DNA of 64,000 bases, taken from Sipunculus nudus. Its lineage: Eukaryota; Annelida; Sipuncula; Golfingiida; Sipunculidae. The stretch lies in NCBI GenBank assembly GCA_026874595.1, contig CM049318.1, forward strand, positions 58,500,250-58,564,249. Reading direction: 5' to 3'. The position numbers were made by a program, and so were the translations under genes. Below are positions 47,300-58,680 of the stretch, piece after piece; position 1 is the first letter of the stretch; the number at the start of each line of letters is the position of its first letter. The notes below the pieces were generated by a model, which saw only the letters and a list, made by a program, of their open reading frames with translations, did not search any database and was not told where the DNA came from.

Positions 47300-48560
47300 T
47301 TAACAGTTGGAGGGGAACCTTAAGTGTTTAGGGGGTGCTCCGTGGCCGGGTGGGCTTGGGAACAGGGCAAACGTGGCGGTACCGACAGGAATGACCATAC
47401 ATAGAGTTGCCCCGATTAAAGGCTAGACAAATTTCAAGACAGGTGGTGGGATCTATAGGTCCTTTCGGCCCATTAATAGTAGGGGCGGGATAGCCACTTG
47501 GAGGTTTAGAGGGTCTGTGTTGTTTACTAAAATTGAGGACGGTTGACCTTTGATGTAGATGTATTTTTGGCTGGAGCCACACCCGATTTAGGGTTGGGAT
47601 TTCGAGGCCCCATTGGCACCTTAATTTTGCCTGTTTTCTCCTATAGCTGATGTCAAACAAGAGGACATCTACCCATATGTATTGCTGGGCTATGTCAGTG
47701 ACCTGTACTAGGTACGCTAGGTAGTCCGAATTTTGGCTACTTAGGAGGTACCTTGTGGTGAGCAGTTTATCAAGGATTCTTAGCGAGGCCGCTAACCATT
47801 GTTCTTTGGTAACATTTTCTAGCTTAGGCTTTTTTGTTTTTGCATCGGGTCTGAATTTCAGAGATCCCCCCGAACGCTAATGAGTGTTTCGTCTTCCTCC
47901 GCATTGTTTCCGAGCACAAGGGAGATGAAGTCGATAATTTTTAGATAAGCTACATCTGCCAAGGGGCGTAGGAAAAGATTTGTCGGGGCCATCGGGTTAA
48001 GGGGGATGGTGGGTGGTAGGTGGTTCGCTGCTAACTGGTAGGGGTGCGTGCATGCATTATTACAATTGACATAATCAGTAAGAGGCCTACCATATTGCTG
48101 ATCGTGTGCTGCATCCTGCTGTAAGTCCATTGATTTAAAATTCCCGAGCAACGAGTCTACAGATTGAAGGGCCCTACAGTCCAAGTTTAGTCTTGTCCCT
48201 TGGTGGCCGTTTTCACCTGGTGTCTTTTGTTGGACCTCCATGCTGTTCATTTTCCCGGAAGTCCTCGTCTTCGTCTGTTTGTCCCGGAGCACCTAAAGTC
48301 CCCTTTTTACAGCCAGGAACTGTGCCAGTGGGGTTAACTCCGGTTTCAGTTAGGACCTCCGGTGTGATCAGGTTAAGCATCAGATATCCTTGAAGCCGTG
48401 ATCACCTAACTTGCGGAGCGTTTCTTTTGACACGTAATTTTTTTTGGCCCACTTTTCAATTAGTTTTTTTGGAGTCCGTTTCTGTTTTGCTCCCTTTCTT
48501 TCATTCTTGCTGGTCCTGGGTTGGTGCGAACTGCACCTATGAGTCACCCTCATCGACATC
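47300..48560 (-). pseudogene. DIRS-like gag region, frameshifted
   Basis: Going down the minus strand, a basic stretch (KRTPKKLIEKWAKKNYVSKE) and an ETLRKLGDHGFKDI segment resembling gag N-termini occur at 48540-48390. The 144-codon frame 48292-47858 continues to a G-run at about 47868, where a frameshift is needed. Then KPKLENVTKEQWLAASLRIL, SDYLAYLVQVTDIAQQYIW and the 110-codon frame 47660-47328 follow. Near its end, CLAFNRGNSMYGHSCRYRHVC has the layout of a CCCH-type zinc finger common in DIRS gags, with Ser where the second Cys should be. It lies directly upstream of the reverse transcriptase on the same strand, in the order expected of one element. The boundaries are uncertain. Confidence 0.65.
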
Positions 48561-48754
48561 GTGTTCAGATGCTCGCTTTGACATTATCAGATAATTCAGT
48601 TGACCGTGAGCCTTATAAGCTAGATAGCTTGATGTCCAAGATGCCCCTTATTTTGTTGTCAACCTTTTTTTTTTTGGTGAGTACCTGCATTGCAAGATGC
48701 CGTTGACGCGTTTTATATCAAGGTATAAGGCGATTGTTTTGCTGAAGCTGCTGT

Positions 48755-48767
48755 TTCGCTAGGCTGC
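48755..48767. repeat. 13-bp direct repeat bracketing the DIRS-like fragment
   Basis: TTCGCTAGGCTGC occurs here and at 45817-45829, the exact point where the RNase H frame breaks off. This may mark the junction of an insertion or a deletion by short homology. Confidence 0.45.
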
Positions 48768-48899
48768 GCTCTGCCGACTGACTGCACGAGGCGGGCCCTA
48801 GCGACCGGTTCAAATTTGGCGGGCTTATGCATATTTATTTAGTAAGCAAGGGGGGAGTGTCGCGGCCTATCACCGTTTAGCGTTAAATCACATTCGAGG

Positions 48900-49245
48900 A
48901 ATGAATGTTTACATCATATTGATTGTCCTTCTAAAGATACTTTTGATGGTCCTGATGTCAAATCTTAAGATATTGCTGATTGTCCTGTAGTCCTTGTGTG
49001 AGACCTTTATGATGGCCTTCTACATCAATGTTGCAAAATCTCTGGGCAATTCAGAAATCCGTGAAATGAGCATTAATAGACCTTAGCTTGCTTGATGTTC
49101 ACCAACACGCTGTCTATGGAACTTCAGCAACCAAAAAGCGATGCTACCTCTGTCCAAGACCAGACAGACAGACAGAAAAATTGCCAATGCTGCACCATCT
49201 GTGACAATCATGCCTGAGCAGATCACTCTATCCTCAGCATATAAT
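48900..49245 (+). pseudogene. piggyBac-like transposase C-terminal fragment
   Basis: Around 49135-49230 the plus strand encodes KKRCYLCPRPDRQTEK, then, after a one-base shift, NCQCCTICDNHA, and after a further shift CLSRSLYPQ. This is the Cys-rich C-terminal finger of piggyBac transposases (R-C-xx-C, then C-xx-C and C), which assists binding to the transposon ends. Upstream residues are too decayed to show the catalytic DDD domain. The copy carries at least two frameshifts and stops. The GGGGTCC-type palindrome at 49448, about 200 bases downstream, would suit a subterminal repeat of the same element. Confidence 0.5.
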
Positions 49246-50168
49246 GTGGTGAGTGTCGTTGAGGCTACAGATATATAAGACTGGAAGACTGGTTTCATTT
49301 TTCATTTCCTTTGAGACTTTTGATGAGTTTCTTAATACCAAATATAAATAAGACTTGATGCAGTTCATTCATATTTTAATTTCAGTTTGTCAATTGAATT
49401 ATGCCTTTGCTTGTCTTGAATTCAATTTCTTTGAAATTGCAGTGTTTGGGGTCCAATCTGACCCCGATACTAATTTTTATAATTCCAAGTCAAAATCTCT
49501 GGACTTTGTTTTTTTTTATCTGGATAAATTGTGTTTTGTCTTATATGGCACCACTCAAAATTTCAATAATAAGTAGTACTGGTATGGCAGCCGGAACAAA
49601 CTGAGAGAAAACACCGCCAAAGAAGAAAAATGTATGTAATTCCTGGAAAATAAGTTACGGATACCTTTATTTAAAGTATTTTCTTTCATATGTTGTATTT
49701 TCTATTCTACATTTGTCCAAAGAGCCAAAATAACCATGGAATAATCAAATAACTATGATATTTATATAGTATACATTGAATATGCATCAATTGCTACTGG
49801 GGTTCAGATGGAAGCTGTAGAGCAAGCCGGGAGAGAAAAAAAACACGTGGGCAGTCCCGGGTTGGCGCTGGTAACATCGAGTCGCCAAGAACTATTCAGC
49901 TAAAGAGACAACAGTTCAAGTAACGAAACGGATACTCTTTTTGTTATGTATTTTTCCACATAACTTGTTGACAATTACTACTTTGTACGGACACCGAGAA
50001 TAAAGCATAAATAACGTACCACAAGATGATTCCTTGTCGATACAAAACTGACAGTAAAGCTGCCGCTCACTCCTTTTCCAGGACTGACCTAGACCAAAAA
50101 CCGGTCTTGGTAAATATGCTGCTAAATTAACATCAACAGTAAGGACTAAGGAGTGACAATATATATAC

Positions 50169-50230
<62 letters not shown>

Positions 50231-52460
50231 CGTCGGACAACGCTATAGTGAATGTTGTCAGCACGGATGGTTTTCGCGAGGTATTCGCTGCGCCAGGCAC
50301 TCCTCACCCCTTAGCTAATAAACGTCTTAAGATATCACGGTAATCCAGATCATTTTGTGTCTTCGTACGTCAACAAGGGCGATGTTTGCGTTAACATATC
50401 ATGCATAATAAACTCCTGGCCTTTGAAAGACTGCGTTTTACACCTCTGTGACGTTTCGCCGAGATGACATGAAAGCACGAGCTCTAAACGCTGCTTACTA
50501 CTGGAAATCCCCTTTAAGGATCCACGAAAAGCTGGAGGTTTTGTGAGCACTGGATTAGATACCCTGTGGAAAACCTTAATCGCGGCGAAACTATAGAAAG
50601 TTGACAATGGAATGACTATGCCCGCTCCCCGAACAGACGATCATGGAAGTTTGAGTCATTAATTAGATATCCGGAAAATAAGGCGCAATAGTCGGGGAAA
50701 GAATTATCTTGTTAAATAGTTCGACTATGCATAACGATGTAACTGTGCCACATATTTCCAGACATTTGACCTCATGACCCAGACGCTACGTCCGTTTCTG
50801 TTGGCAAGTCGGATTGTTGTCAGTTATTGCGGCATGCGGCACACAACCTATAGGAAATAAATTGTCAGGTGCGCATAAACGTTATTTGATATGCCGTTGT
50901 GCAATAAAAAGGATTCATAGACTTTCTGTGATTTTTTATTGACGATTTTTTAATATCATTTGAGACATAACGCTTCTTCTATGACTCAAAAGGACATCGG
51001 TGTTGAAGCCCGCATAATGTCATATCCCGGTTATTATCATAATGTGTGCATGCACCGCCGAAATGACAATAAACGTGCTTGACTGTATATTGTCCATAGT
51101 TAAATAAATTTGCATGCGAGAGGTTACATCAGCAAACGTCTTGAAACTTCAAAGGTGTGGCCAACTTTCGGGTTGATATTACATCTAATTAAATATACAA
51201 TTCAATGGTCATTAGTACTTTAAGCTCAATGTCAAATTCACCAGTTATAAGTACCCCATATCACTATAAAATTTACTGATTTTCAATACTTTAAGCTTTG
51301 TGGAAAATTCATCATTATTAGTTCCTCAAGCTCAACATCAATTTCACCGACCGTTAGTATCCATGAATTAACTCAATATAAAATTGACTTATTATTAATT
51401 CTCTGAACCCTATACAAGAGATTACAGATTTGAGAAATAAATCTACGTTCGCCGTGAAATTATTGCGTTTTTCAAATTTGTATCTTATATACCTTTATCT
51501 AGGGATTGATGGCACAAAGCAGGGGATTCTCATTTCGTACATTGATAAAACAGACGTATTAAACATTATATTTATATGGTAAACATAGTGTAAAACCCGC
51601 AAAATAATGGATTTCCAGGTTCTTTTACGGGAAATTGAGATGACTGATGCTCACGAGACACACAAGAAATGAGCAAGGCATATGTGACGTGAACAAATAT
51701 ATAAATATAATAAAATAAAATAACTTAAAATTCTGTAGAGACGATGTTCCACATTGACATGATAGACATGGGTTCTATTTATGCACGCAACATAGAGTCC
51801 TCTTTAATTTTAATCTAGAAAATTATTATTTCGGCACAACACATAGCTTGTTCTCTGAATACTGAACCTGTTCCGCTGGTCACATGACCGTCACACATGT
51901 GACTGCCTAGGAAATTTGTCCTGTGTCCCGGAACTCAGCAAAAATAAACACTGGCGTTTCTCTCCGCCGAAAATATCACTGGTTCACTACAGTCTGTCTC
52001 CTAGGAAATCACATCACCAGAACACAGACTTATAGGCTAACAGTATCCACTTTCGTTTTACGATCACAATGTCCTTAGGACATGCAGCCGCCTCTGGCAA
52101 ACACCCTAGATAATTTCAGTATCCGTACAAAAACATGACACAAGTTGAATCAATGATCGGTACCAAGAAAAGATTAGCGATAGGGTATCGTCCTCTGGTC
52201 TTTTTTTCCCGGGTTTTACCATGACTGATGATTGTCAGCTATTTGCAAGTCCTTCTGTAAACATAACTAACAGGTCCATTTGTGAGTTACACTGGCCACC
52301 CTCAGACTATGACTCTAGTTACACCGGTAAACCGCCCTCTTCTGATCAACTCTCTGACAGCGCCCGACAATCCACCGGACCGTCAAACTGCTAGATGCCC
52401 TTATGTAGATTGCTCATCAGTTAGATTGTGTCTTTTCTCAGGTGACCTGAGTATATATAT
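49245..52460. other. Non-coding; piggyBac-like 3' words, a TA run, otherwise unrecognised
   Basis: GGGGTCCAATCTGACCCC at 49448 and GGGGTTCAGATGG at 49799 are discussed with the piggyBac-like fragment. From 50230 to 52460 no protein-like frame, tRNA or terminal repeat was found. The frames at 49916, 50350 and 52282 (84-85 codons) have no domains. Confidence 0.4.
50159..50229. repeat. (TA)n microsatellite
   Basis: A TA run of about 70 bases with two C interruptions near its left end. Confidence 0.95.
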
Positions 52461-52463
52461 CCA

Positions 52464-52904
52464 TGCCTACTTCATAAATCCTGACGTCTCTAGTCTATCG
52501 CTTACAATATTATGGAGATCTGCCGCTCAAGAATATTAAATGGGCAAGCCTCCTCAGACAGAGGTATAAGAATATCATGCTTGCACGTGCGTTGTATCTG
52601 AAATCTATATCAAACAATATTGTTACATGAAGCCGTCTTGACTAGAATAAGTCTGAAAAGAAACAATACTAGCTTTGATGAGTCTGACTAGAAACAATTA
52701 TCCGACAAGAGTCACGACTGAACTGAAACTGACATCAAATAAAACACCTTGGTTCCCTAAACCTATGTTCCCACGTTAACATCGATACATGATAAGACTT
52801 ATTAATATACACCAATTTAGAGAAACAATTATGTGGTTATATAAAATACTTACTTAAAAGTGCAACACCACAATAAAAAATAAAAACACAGCTCTCTGGT
52901 GGCA
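52464..52904 (-). repeat. 3' LTR of the gypsy element
   Basis: In element orientation it starts TGCCACCAGAG and ends GTAGGCA. It aligns with the 5' LTR through CAATATTATGGAGATCTGCC, GGTTCCNTAAACCTANGTTC, ATATGGTTATA and CAACACCACAATAAA-type words. TG and CA ends are present. Confidence 0.7.
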
Positions 52905-52993
52905 TCACTCATCCTTAAAAATACACAGTATTTTTCCCGATTCACAGTAAAGATCCACTACATGCTATTATAAAGCATTATACAATTTATCAA

Positions 52994-52996
<3 letters not shown>

Positions 52997-53043
<47 letters not shown>
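52997..53043. repeat. (TA)n microsatellite
   Basis: A TA run of about 47 bases, about 90 bases inside the 3' LTR of the gypsy element. Confidence 0.95.
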
Positions 53044-53046
<3 letters not shown>

Positions 53047-53439
53047 TCAGTGTATTAGCAAATATCAACAATACAAAATACTGTTCAACACCCAGGTAAT
53101 TTACTCAAGAAATCTGGGTCATGATTGAGCTTGCCAGTGATCTGTCTGTATAATAAACGGTCTGCGTGACAAGTACATCACAAATTTCTAAACAAACCAA
53201 ACAATTACCAAACACTCTCTCTCTCTCTCGATGGTAAAGTAGTTCTCTCTGTAGCCAGTAACTTTCTGCTAGCATAATCTATCGGCTGAATCATGCAATA
53301 GTGCCCCTGCATAAGGATACTCCCGATTTCGACATCCGACTGGAACATCAACACCGCATTCAAAGTAGAACCCCATACTGGAATCGGGCATTATCAGTAT
53401 GTCGGATCAGCTAGCTTAGCTTTAAATGTACAGTAGGCG

Positions 53440-54095
53440 TTCTCATGGATCTTTCACCAATCTAACTTGTTTAGCTGCCCTTTTCTCGTAAGGTCAATTA
53501 ATGAAACTGCTATTTCAGCGTAGTTCGCCACGAACTTCCCGTAATAACCGGTTAGGTCCAGAAAGGCTCGGAAGGCTTTCTCGGTTTTCGGCCTTTCTAC
53601 TCTATAGATTTTTCCATGGAGTGAAGGGTTGGTTGCCAAATATCCGGTGCCTGCAAGATGGCCCAAATAATCTAGGCTGCCGTATCCAACAAACCTCTTT
53701 GCTGGTTTAGCCACAAGGTTGGCTCGCTCGAGCTCACAGATCGTCCTTTCATGTTCGTCCTATGTTTCCGCGTGTACGTTGTCTAAATAACATACCACGT
53801 TTGACACATCGCTGAACTGGTAATGTCCGTAAGTTTTGTCCTGATATTCCTCTGACATCAGAAACTGCCAGTAGCCGTTCGTCAGATCTATCTAGGTAAA
53901 GAATCTGGTTTTGGCTACCTCTAGGGACAGTTTTTCCGTTCCGTATCAAACACTACTGAATGGTTCGAACTACGTAAATCGATCAAGAATCTTGTCTTTT
54001 CGCTCTCACAGCATAATGCATTGAGACACAAAACTTTACTTCGTTTGCTCGATTATGCCTAACTCTAGCATCTCGCCGATCTCTGATGGCATAAT
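53440..54095 (-). pseudogene. Ty3/gypsy reverse transcriptase fragment
   Basis: Minus-strand residues in order are EIGEMLELGIIEQTK (about 54085), FFT-stop-IDLTNGYWQF, YLDNVHAET, VGYGSLDYLGHLAGTGYLAT and FRAFLDLTGYYGKFVANYAE, ending at LTRKGQLNKLDW (53454). These are the standard gypsy blocks from the entry helix to the connection with RNase H. There are at least two in-frame stops, two frameshifts, and a deletion that removes the LPFGL/NAPxxF block between YQF and YLDN. The catalytic YxDD is YLDN (53778-53789), so the second Asp is lost. The 86-codon frame 53714-53454 is the only uninterrupted part. Confidence 0.8.
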
Positions 54096-54099
54096 TTCT

Positions 54100-55313
54100 C
54101 CCAAAAACAAACGCAACACGATACAGTTTCGACTTCAACCATGTATCGGAAGTAAGTCGAACGTTACACTCGATGACATTGGTGCATTTCGGGACATCTC
54201 ATAAGCAATTCCCAATTTCGGTTTAGCAAATCAGGTGTCTCGCGCTGTTGTCGCTTGCCTAGCTCGGCATTGATTTACCCGATGGGTTCAGTTTGGCTAC
54301 GCACTGCAGACGGTAACGACACGGGACAGTTTTCTACTACTCCCTCGAGGATTAGATTAGCGAAAAAAGGCGAATTTGGATTAACAATCATGATTATCCA
54401 GTTCTTGTACGCTAACGCTTCGGTCTAGTCCAAGGAGGGTCCACGACTTATGTTAGGCTTAGTCCTGCGCTGTTCAAGCGCTGAGTTTAACACCTGTGGG
54501 TTAGACCTTGACACAGACCTTGGACTGGTCTGTTTACATTCAAGAGCCTTATGCCTATAACCTTTAGATATAAAGCGCAATATACCTTCCGATAGCTGAA
54601 TAAACTGAACACGTGATCCGCGAATTATATCACGTTTCTCTCAGCTGGCTTACCTACTGCTCTAAGCGGGGAGTACTATTCCTCGAGCTCACCTAAAACT
54701 GTGTAGGCTGTTGGTCTCCGTTCAACGAACAATGCTCGGCCATCTCTGCCATCCATCTATAACAATACATTGTCTGTGTTTCGAAAACACAGAGAGATCC
54801 TCGCTGCAACAGTTCAAAAACTGTTCGCGTGTCAGCAAGTCAACTAACAGAGTGGAATCATCTCCATTGATCAAAGTACCCGCTAAGTGGTATCGAGAAT
54901 TAACTCCTAGCCTCGCCACGTTCTTGCCTACAAATTCGAAACTTGTTACGATATCCTTCCTCAGTCATCTGCATTAAAAGCTCCGAATTAAACTTGTCTA
55001 TGTTCATGGCACGCTAATGGCATAGGTAGCAAGTGCCTTACCACATAACAATCGGTTACGTGTAAAACTCAACTGTCCCTGTAATGGTTCTGACACAACG
55101 TTAAGCGTTTAAATCGGGCATGAAACGCGTCTGGCCTATCGCGCTGCTCGTCAAACGGAGTTTCGGAACAGATTCTATAATAATGGTCGGTTTACTATCA
55201 CCCTCATCGCCCGTACTACTCGTCTCTTTGTGTGGGGCTGTGTTCAATTTACGTAATGCTGTCCTTCTATCTTGTGAGCTCTTTGCGCTTCACGTTCTCT
55301 CTCTCTCTCTCTC

Positions 55314-55370
<57 letters not shown>

Positions 55371-55580
55371 TTACGTTCTATCGCTCCGTGGCTAACTCTC
55401 TCGTCTCGCTCTCCGTCTTCCCGGTGCTTTGCTTCTAAAACCTCAAGACGCTTGTCAAAAATCTTCTGCAGTGCTACGTCGATATATACCCTATCGTTTG
55501 TCCACTCTCAACTTTGGACTTCAATGACTCCATACCTAAGGCTAAACTGATCGAGTTTACAAGTACAACACCTAATAAAA
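54100..55580 (-). pseudogene. Degraded gag/protease region of the gypsy element
   Basis: By position this should encode gag and protease. The only open piece is 65 codons at 54919-54722 (VNSRYHLAGTLINGDDSTLL), which recalls a retropepsin start (ligand-binding turn before LVD), but no DTG/DSG triad is visible. The CT run at 55296 interrupts the N-terminal part. Identification rests mostly on context. Confidence 0.4.
55296..55368. repeat. (CT)n microsatellite
   Basis: A CT run of about 72 bases with a single CTA interruption near 55315. A shorter CT run lies at 53214-53230. Confidence 0.95.
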
Positions 55581-55597
55581 TTTACAAAAAGATCCCA
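55580..55597 (-). promoter_or_regulatory. Primer-binding-site-like sequence
   Basis: On the minus strand TGGGATCTTTTTGTAAAT follows the LTR end without a gap. TGG fits the CCA end of a tRNA. I cannot match the rest to a particular tRNA. Confidence 0.4.
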
Positions 55598-56011
55598 TGC
55601 CTACGTCATACATCCTGACAACCCCTCTGGCCTATCACCATACAATATTATGGAGATCTGCCAATCACTGCATGCATATTAAATAGGCACGCTTCCTCAG
55701 ACATCAGTATGAGAAAAGCATCCTTGCATGTACGGTGTTTCTGAAATCCACATCAAACAATGCTATTGCAGGAAAATGTCTTTGATTTTTTTTTTTTTTT
55801 AAAAGAAGCAAGGCTAACTTTGACGAGTCGGACAATAAACAATTCTTAGAGAGTCACGAATGATAAAACACCTAGGTTCCTTAAACCTACGTTCCCGTGG
55901 CATATTAATACACCACGATTTATAGGAAAACAATCATATGGTTATAGTATACTAACTTAAAAGTCGAAACACCACAATAAATAATAAAAAGGTCAGAGCT
56001 CTATGGTGACA
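55598..56011 (-). repeat. 5' LTR of the gypsy element
   Basis: In element orientation it starts TGTCACCATAGAG and ends GTAGGCA, directly followed by TGGGATC. A T-run of 16 near 55785 is specific to this copy. Alignment with the 3' LTR is given there. Confidence 0.7.
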
Positions 56012-56610
56012 CATGGTAACATTTTTATTATACTGCTGTTTAATCGTGCTCACGCCACACTGACACTTAATTTCTTTTTTAATGTTTACATGTTTCAACA
56101 TTTTTTTTATACTTCTGCGTGTGTAAAATTTGATTTCGATATACGTACAATATGAATAGCAGTAAAATTACTAAACATTGTAGTAATAAAAATAATTCTA
56201 CCGTAATTCACCGCTTTCAAAACGCGTTCCACCAAGAATTCCTTTGCATCGACTGGTCCAAGTATACACTGTCAGGTGAAAGATTTGTGCCTTGGTTCAC
56301 ACAATTTCATTTAGGTAGCATTTGCTAAGTTGAAGCAGAAAAAAAACACATAAGCTGAATCAGTGTTAATTCGTCATGAGTAAATGCATACTCATCATTT
56401 TAGTAAGGCATTATTTCTTTATCTTTTTTAGAGATTAACAACCTTCGCGTTTACAGTTTTGAAGATATGTTTTGTTCCATATTGGGTGTTCTTTTTTGTT
56501 ACTGGCCAAGTTATAAGAAATCATGCAAGAATCAAGTCTTTTATGTATAGCAAAACAATGGAGAGTTTTTTTTATTATTATTTCCTTCTGCGTGATGTAT
56601 AAACATTTGA
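56012..56610. other. Non-coding, nothing recognised
   Basis: A+T-rich sequence right of the gypsy element with no frames or repeats that I could place. Confidence 0.35.
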
Positions 56611-56940
56611 ATGCTTTGGCTCTGTTGTCGACTCAGTGAATTACAGGATTCACCATCATGCCGTACGAACATAGACATACCTTAACAAAACGGCAACTTA
56701 CTCATGCTCCCTTATTCTTGCGATCATATGTAAACTTTTTTTTCCGGCAAGAACGCCAAAATCGCATGTAAAGCAATAACTTTCCAAAACATGATTCCAC
56801 ATGAATAAACTTTGACAAAAATTTATGACATAAATGTATCAAATACATATATACAGGTGGTCTTATCTGATATTTATTCTAGCTTTCGGGGACAATGAGT
56901 CGTCAATTAAAAAAAATGGTTGTTGTACAGTAAAAGAATG
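56611..56940. repeat. Duplicated segment D5, copy 2
   Basis: Partner of 33350-33750. It keeps GGCTCTGTTGTCGACTCA, CACCATCATGCCGTACGAA, GCGATCATATG, ACATGAATAAACTTTG and GAGTCGTCAATTA. It lies directly before D4 copy 2, whereas the first copies of D5 and D4 are about 6.5 kb apart in the opposite order. Confidence 0.7.
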
Positions 56941-57002
56941 AATAGACTTGGTAAATGTGTTAAGTTGGACATATTGTGGCTTGAATAATAGGAACCTGTT
57001 CA

Positions 57003-57780
57003 GGTAATATATCAAATATGCAAATAAGGTCAGTATTGAAAGACGTGATCAAGAGGTGATCAGATATTTGCCTGGACCAGGATCTAAAAACTTCCTAAGG
57101 ACAATGATCATTACTATGTATGCTGGAGACTAAATGATCAAATAATGGTCATTTAAAAATTTATTTATACGGTTTTAGTGCAGTTATGAACGACAAGTTT
57201 TTGTAAGGATAAAATTAAAAAGGTGTTTAAGGAGATGATTAAGTGTTTAAAGCCCATCAAATATTCGACCGGTCCAAAGACTAAAGTTACTTCACTGTGT
57301 GCTGAAAATAGGTTGTAGAATGAACATTAAAAGGTTCCCTGCAACCCAGGCTTCATAGGAACCAACCGTTAGGGTTTCTGAGTGTTTTATCACATTCTAC
57401 GTGAACAAAATAAAAAAAAATCAGTAACATCAAATTTAATCAAAATTTTAAATAACATTTGAGCAGTCAGGTGGAAGTTTGTAAAATAAAAAATGGTGGC
57501 CAATATGACAGCCACGTCGGAGAAAATGTTTGAATCTGTCAATAAATTTGAGTCATCACATGTAAATTTTTACAGATCAATGCCTCATTTCGAAGCCATT
57601 GTTTCTCTCCTGTGACTGAGCGAACTTAGCTGTTTCGATTCCTTTAACTGTTTATATCACATTTTGGATATAACGAATTATGAAGATATGGTACACCTTG
57701 TAAATATCAATGATGACGGCTAGAAGGGCGGCATAGGAGGACTTTAACTTAAAAGGCAATAACAGAGTTTTTCTTGGATA
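57003..57780. repeat. Duplicated segment D4, copy 2
   Basis: Partner of 25925-26790 (landmarks given there). It is slightly shorter and lacks the 26787-26871 dispersed repeat at its right end. Confidence 0.7.
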
Positions 57781-58680
57781 GACTGTTGGTTTTATTTTCT
57801 CTGATTTTCAAAGTTTCCTTTCAGCCGATCAAAGAGACACTATGCATGTGAAATTGTGAAAGAAACTCTCGAAGTATATTTATATATTTAATGTCACCAA
57901 GATAAAAAAAAAGGGTCAGGGATTTGCAGTCTTTTTGATTATGTGTCCGTTATAAAAGAGCTCATCACACTGGTTTACAAGGCATTTGGAGAGTTAATAT
58001 ACATGTCGGCGTTTCGACTGAAGGTAACAATCTAATTATTAAACAAACGAAGATAACGAATGAGATAGTAGGCGGGAAGCATAAAATACTGTCTATACCT
58101 CCAAGCAGGAGTTCAAGGCGTATGTGTCACTGAAACGCTAATGAGTAGGCTCTAAGTCTCCCATGCACACGATCTCATTAACGGCAGAACTTACAAAGAT
58201 TAGGTTATACCGTTTGGTCTGCAAACAGCAATGGACCTTCTAGCACTTGTGCGACGCAGGTGCACATATTAGGAAATCCATTTAAATGTGGCATCATCCA
58301 TTCACGTTGTTTCGCTTTACAGATGTTTCCCTTCATCTTGTAGCTTGGTAGTTTTGCTAGAATTGGTCTATGCTTACACTGACCATTGTCTTGGGATACT
58401 CTTAGTTAACAATCAACTCAATCTTTAGTAGATATTTTGCATTTTTGCAACTATCGCCTCCGTATTTTCCCCTTTTATCTCCGGCCAAGGGTTTATTATT
58501 CACATGAAGTTCTTCCTTTTTTATTGTTGAAACTCTTGTTCGTCGCTGAGTACATGATAACAGTGCGTAAAGAACTGACCTAACCCTCTAAATATATGAT
58601 TTTGGTTTCTTGTGTCACTTTTTCTTGCAACCCGTTCTCTGTGACGATTTACAATTATAAAAAATTACAATTATTTTCCT
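57781..58680. other. Non-coding, nothing recognised
   Basis: No frame of note, tRNA, or terminal repeat was found. Confidence 0.35.

Larger units (their letters stand above)
52464..56011 (-). mobile_element. Decayed Ty3/gypsy LTR retrotransposon
   Basis: Two related LTRs (52464-52904 and 55598-56011) bracket about 2.7 kb that contains a broken gypsy reverse transcriptase on the minus strand. A primer-binding-site-like TGGGATCTTTTTG starts on the minus strand immediately after the 5' LTR (55597 downward). An intact element would be about 5 kb or more. RNase H and integrase are missing, so the 3' part of pol is deleted. The flanks (ATCCA on the left, CATGG on the right) do not match, so no target duplication survives. 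The LTRs differ at roughly a fifth to a quarter of positions, which makes this an old insertion. Confidence 0.75.

Noticed and set aside
55120-55438. Plus-strand frames with Ser-Leu repeats
   Set aside because: They are a translation of the CT microsatellite within the gypsy gag region.
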